From: Phormidium willei BDU 130791
Lineage (GTDB): Bacteria; Cyanobacteriota; Cyanobacteriia; Cyanobacteriales; Geitlerinemataceae
Length of the DNA stretch: 64,000 nucleotides
Direction of reading: 5' to 3'
Assembly (NCBI GenBank): GCA_001637315.1
Contig: LSZA01000008.1
Coordinates: forward strand, 1 to 64,000
The notes under the pieces were generated by a model. The model saw nothing but the letters and a program-made list of their open reading frames with translations. It was not told the DNA's origin and searched no databases. The translations under genes were made by a program, and so were the position numbers. Each line of letters starts with the position of its first letter. Positions within the stretch are counted from its first letter, which is position 1. Positions 63,707 through 64,000 of this stretch are shown one piece after another.

Positions 63707-63916
63707 TCAAAGCGCCAGTTCTACAACATCTTGAGGGTTTTGAGTTTCCAAAAATTCATCTGGGATTGGCTCTAACATGAGAGCGATCGCATCCTTAAGC
63801 TGTGCGATCGCCTCGTCACGACTTTCTCCAAACGACGAGACAAAGTTTAACTCTGGACAAGTTGCCGAATATAACTGAGAGACCTCATCCCACTCAATAA
63901 TTGCTCTAACATTCAT
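63707..63916 (-). CDS. hicB: HicB-like antitoxin
   Basis: 69 residues with the HicB core: RAIIEWDEVSQLYSATCPEL, then NFVSSFGESRDEAIAQLKDA and IALMLEPIPDEFLE. No DNA-binding extension. It directly precedes the HicA-like gene and would bind it. The same length and layout as the pair at 2363-2787 show that the short HicBA type recurs in this genome. Confidence 0.85.
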   Translation of the reverse strand: MNVRAIIEWDEVSQLYSATCPELNFVSSFGESRDEAIAQLKDAIALMLEPIPDEFLETQNPQDVVELAL

Positions 63917-63962
63917 GGTTAACCCTCTAAAGGTGATAACATCTCCAAATTCATTAACCGAA

Positions 63963-63996
63963 ATGCCCCTAGTGACGCACTTATCCCTAGGGGCAT
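63963..63996. terminator. Hairpin at the window end
   Basis: ATGCCCCTAG (63963-63972) pairs with CTAGGGGCAT (63987-63996). It may terminate a gene that lies beyond the window edge. Confidence 0.55.
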
Positions 63997-64000
63997 CCTT

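Overview
The window is a piece of a cyanobacterial chromosome. HIP1-type GCGATCGC palindromes are scattered throughout. It encodes photosystem I subunits PsaL and PsaI, cytochrome b6f subunit PetN, a Ycf66 protein, the RpaB response regulator, a CcaA-type beta-carbonic anhydrase, a b6f cofactor-assembly factor (CCB2/CCB4 type) and several cyanobacterial DUF families. A filamentous Oscillatoriales-type organism is a reasonable guess, but the genus cannot be fixed from sequence reading alone. Most genes are ordinary housekeeping or photosynthetic genes, transcribed singly or in groups of two or three.

Region 1 (1-6.1 kb) is an accessory patch. It opens with a Ser/Thr kinase fused to a formylglycine-generating-enzyme-like (C-type lectin fold) domain. 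The C-terminus of that protein has the hallmark of a diversity-generating retroelement (DGR) variable region, and a truncated Avd-like gene follows it. No reverse transcriptase or template repeat is present in the window. Next come a HicB/HicA pair, a frameshifted second kinase, a TumE/TumA-type toxin-antitoxin pair, a Uma2 nuclease-fold gene and a scarred partial copy of its 3' end. Region 2 (6.1-12.1 kb) holds aminopeptidase P, two tandem MgtE magnesium channels and a pentapeptide-repeat protein.

Region 3 (12.5-20.1 kb) is the most striking part: a class I ribonucleotide reductase locus invaded by at least five self-splicing or homing elements. nrdA is split by two ORF-less group I introns and carries an in-frame LAGLIDADG intein directly before a catalytic cysteine. 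nrdB is split by two group I introns, one carrying a GIY-YIG and the other an HNH homing endonuclease, with a 74-nt middle exon between them. I placed every exon junction by protein continuity, a U at the 5' site and a G at the 3' end of each intron. Two NrdR-like boxes 42 bp apart lie in front of nrdA.

Region 4 (20-44 kb) contains: a GNAT plus alpha-oxoamine-synthase gene pair; an MFS transporter; a radical SAM protein; small conserved membrane proteins; a lytic transglycosylase; a cation/proton antiporter; ilvH; carbonic anhydrase; a pyruvate-kinase-like protein; mtnP; an amidase; a retropepsin-like protease; a GT39-type glycosyltransferase; the CCB factor; and rpaB. Region 5 (44-64 kb) contains: radA; a 2155-residue hybrid histidine kinase; a Ycf66 protein with a very long acidic tail; gnd; psaL-psaI; two convergent SGNH hydrolase-like genes; an apparently orphan dndE; petN; transaldolase; and a second HicB/HicA pair whose toxin lacks the usual catalytic histidine. 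PsaI, PetN and a 50-residue protein after the hybrid kinase are very short genes that are easy to miss.
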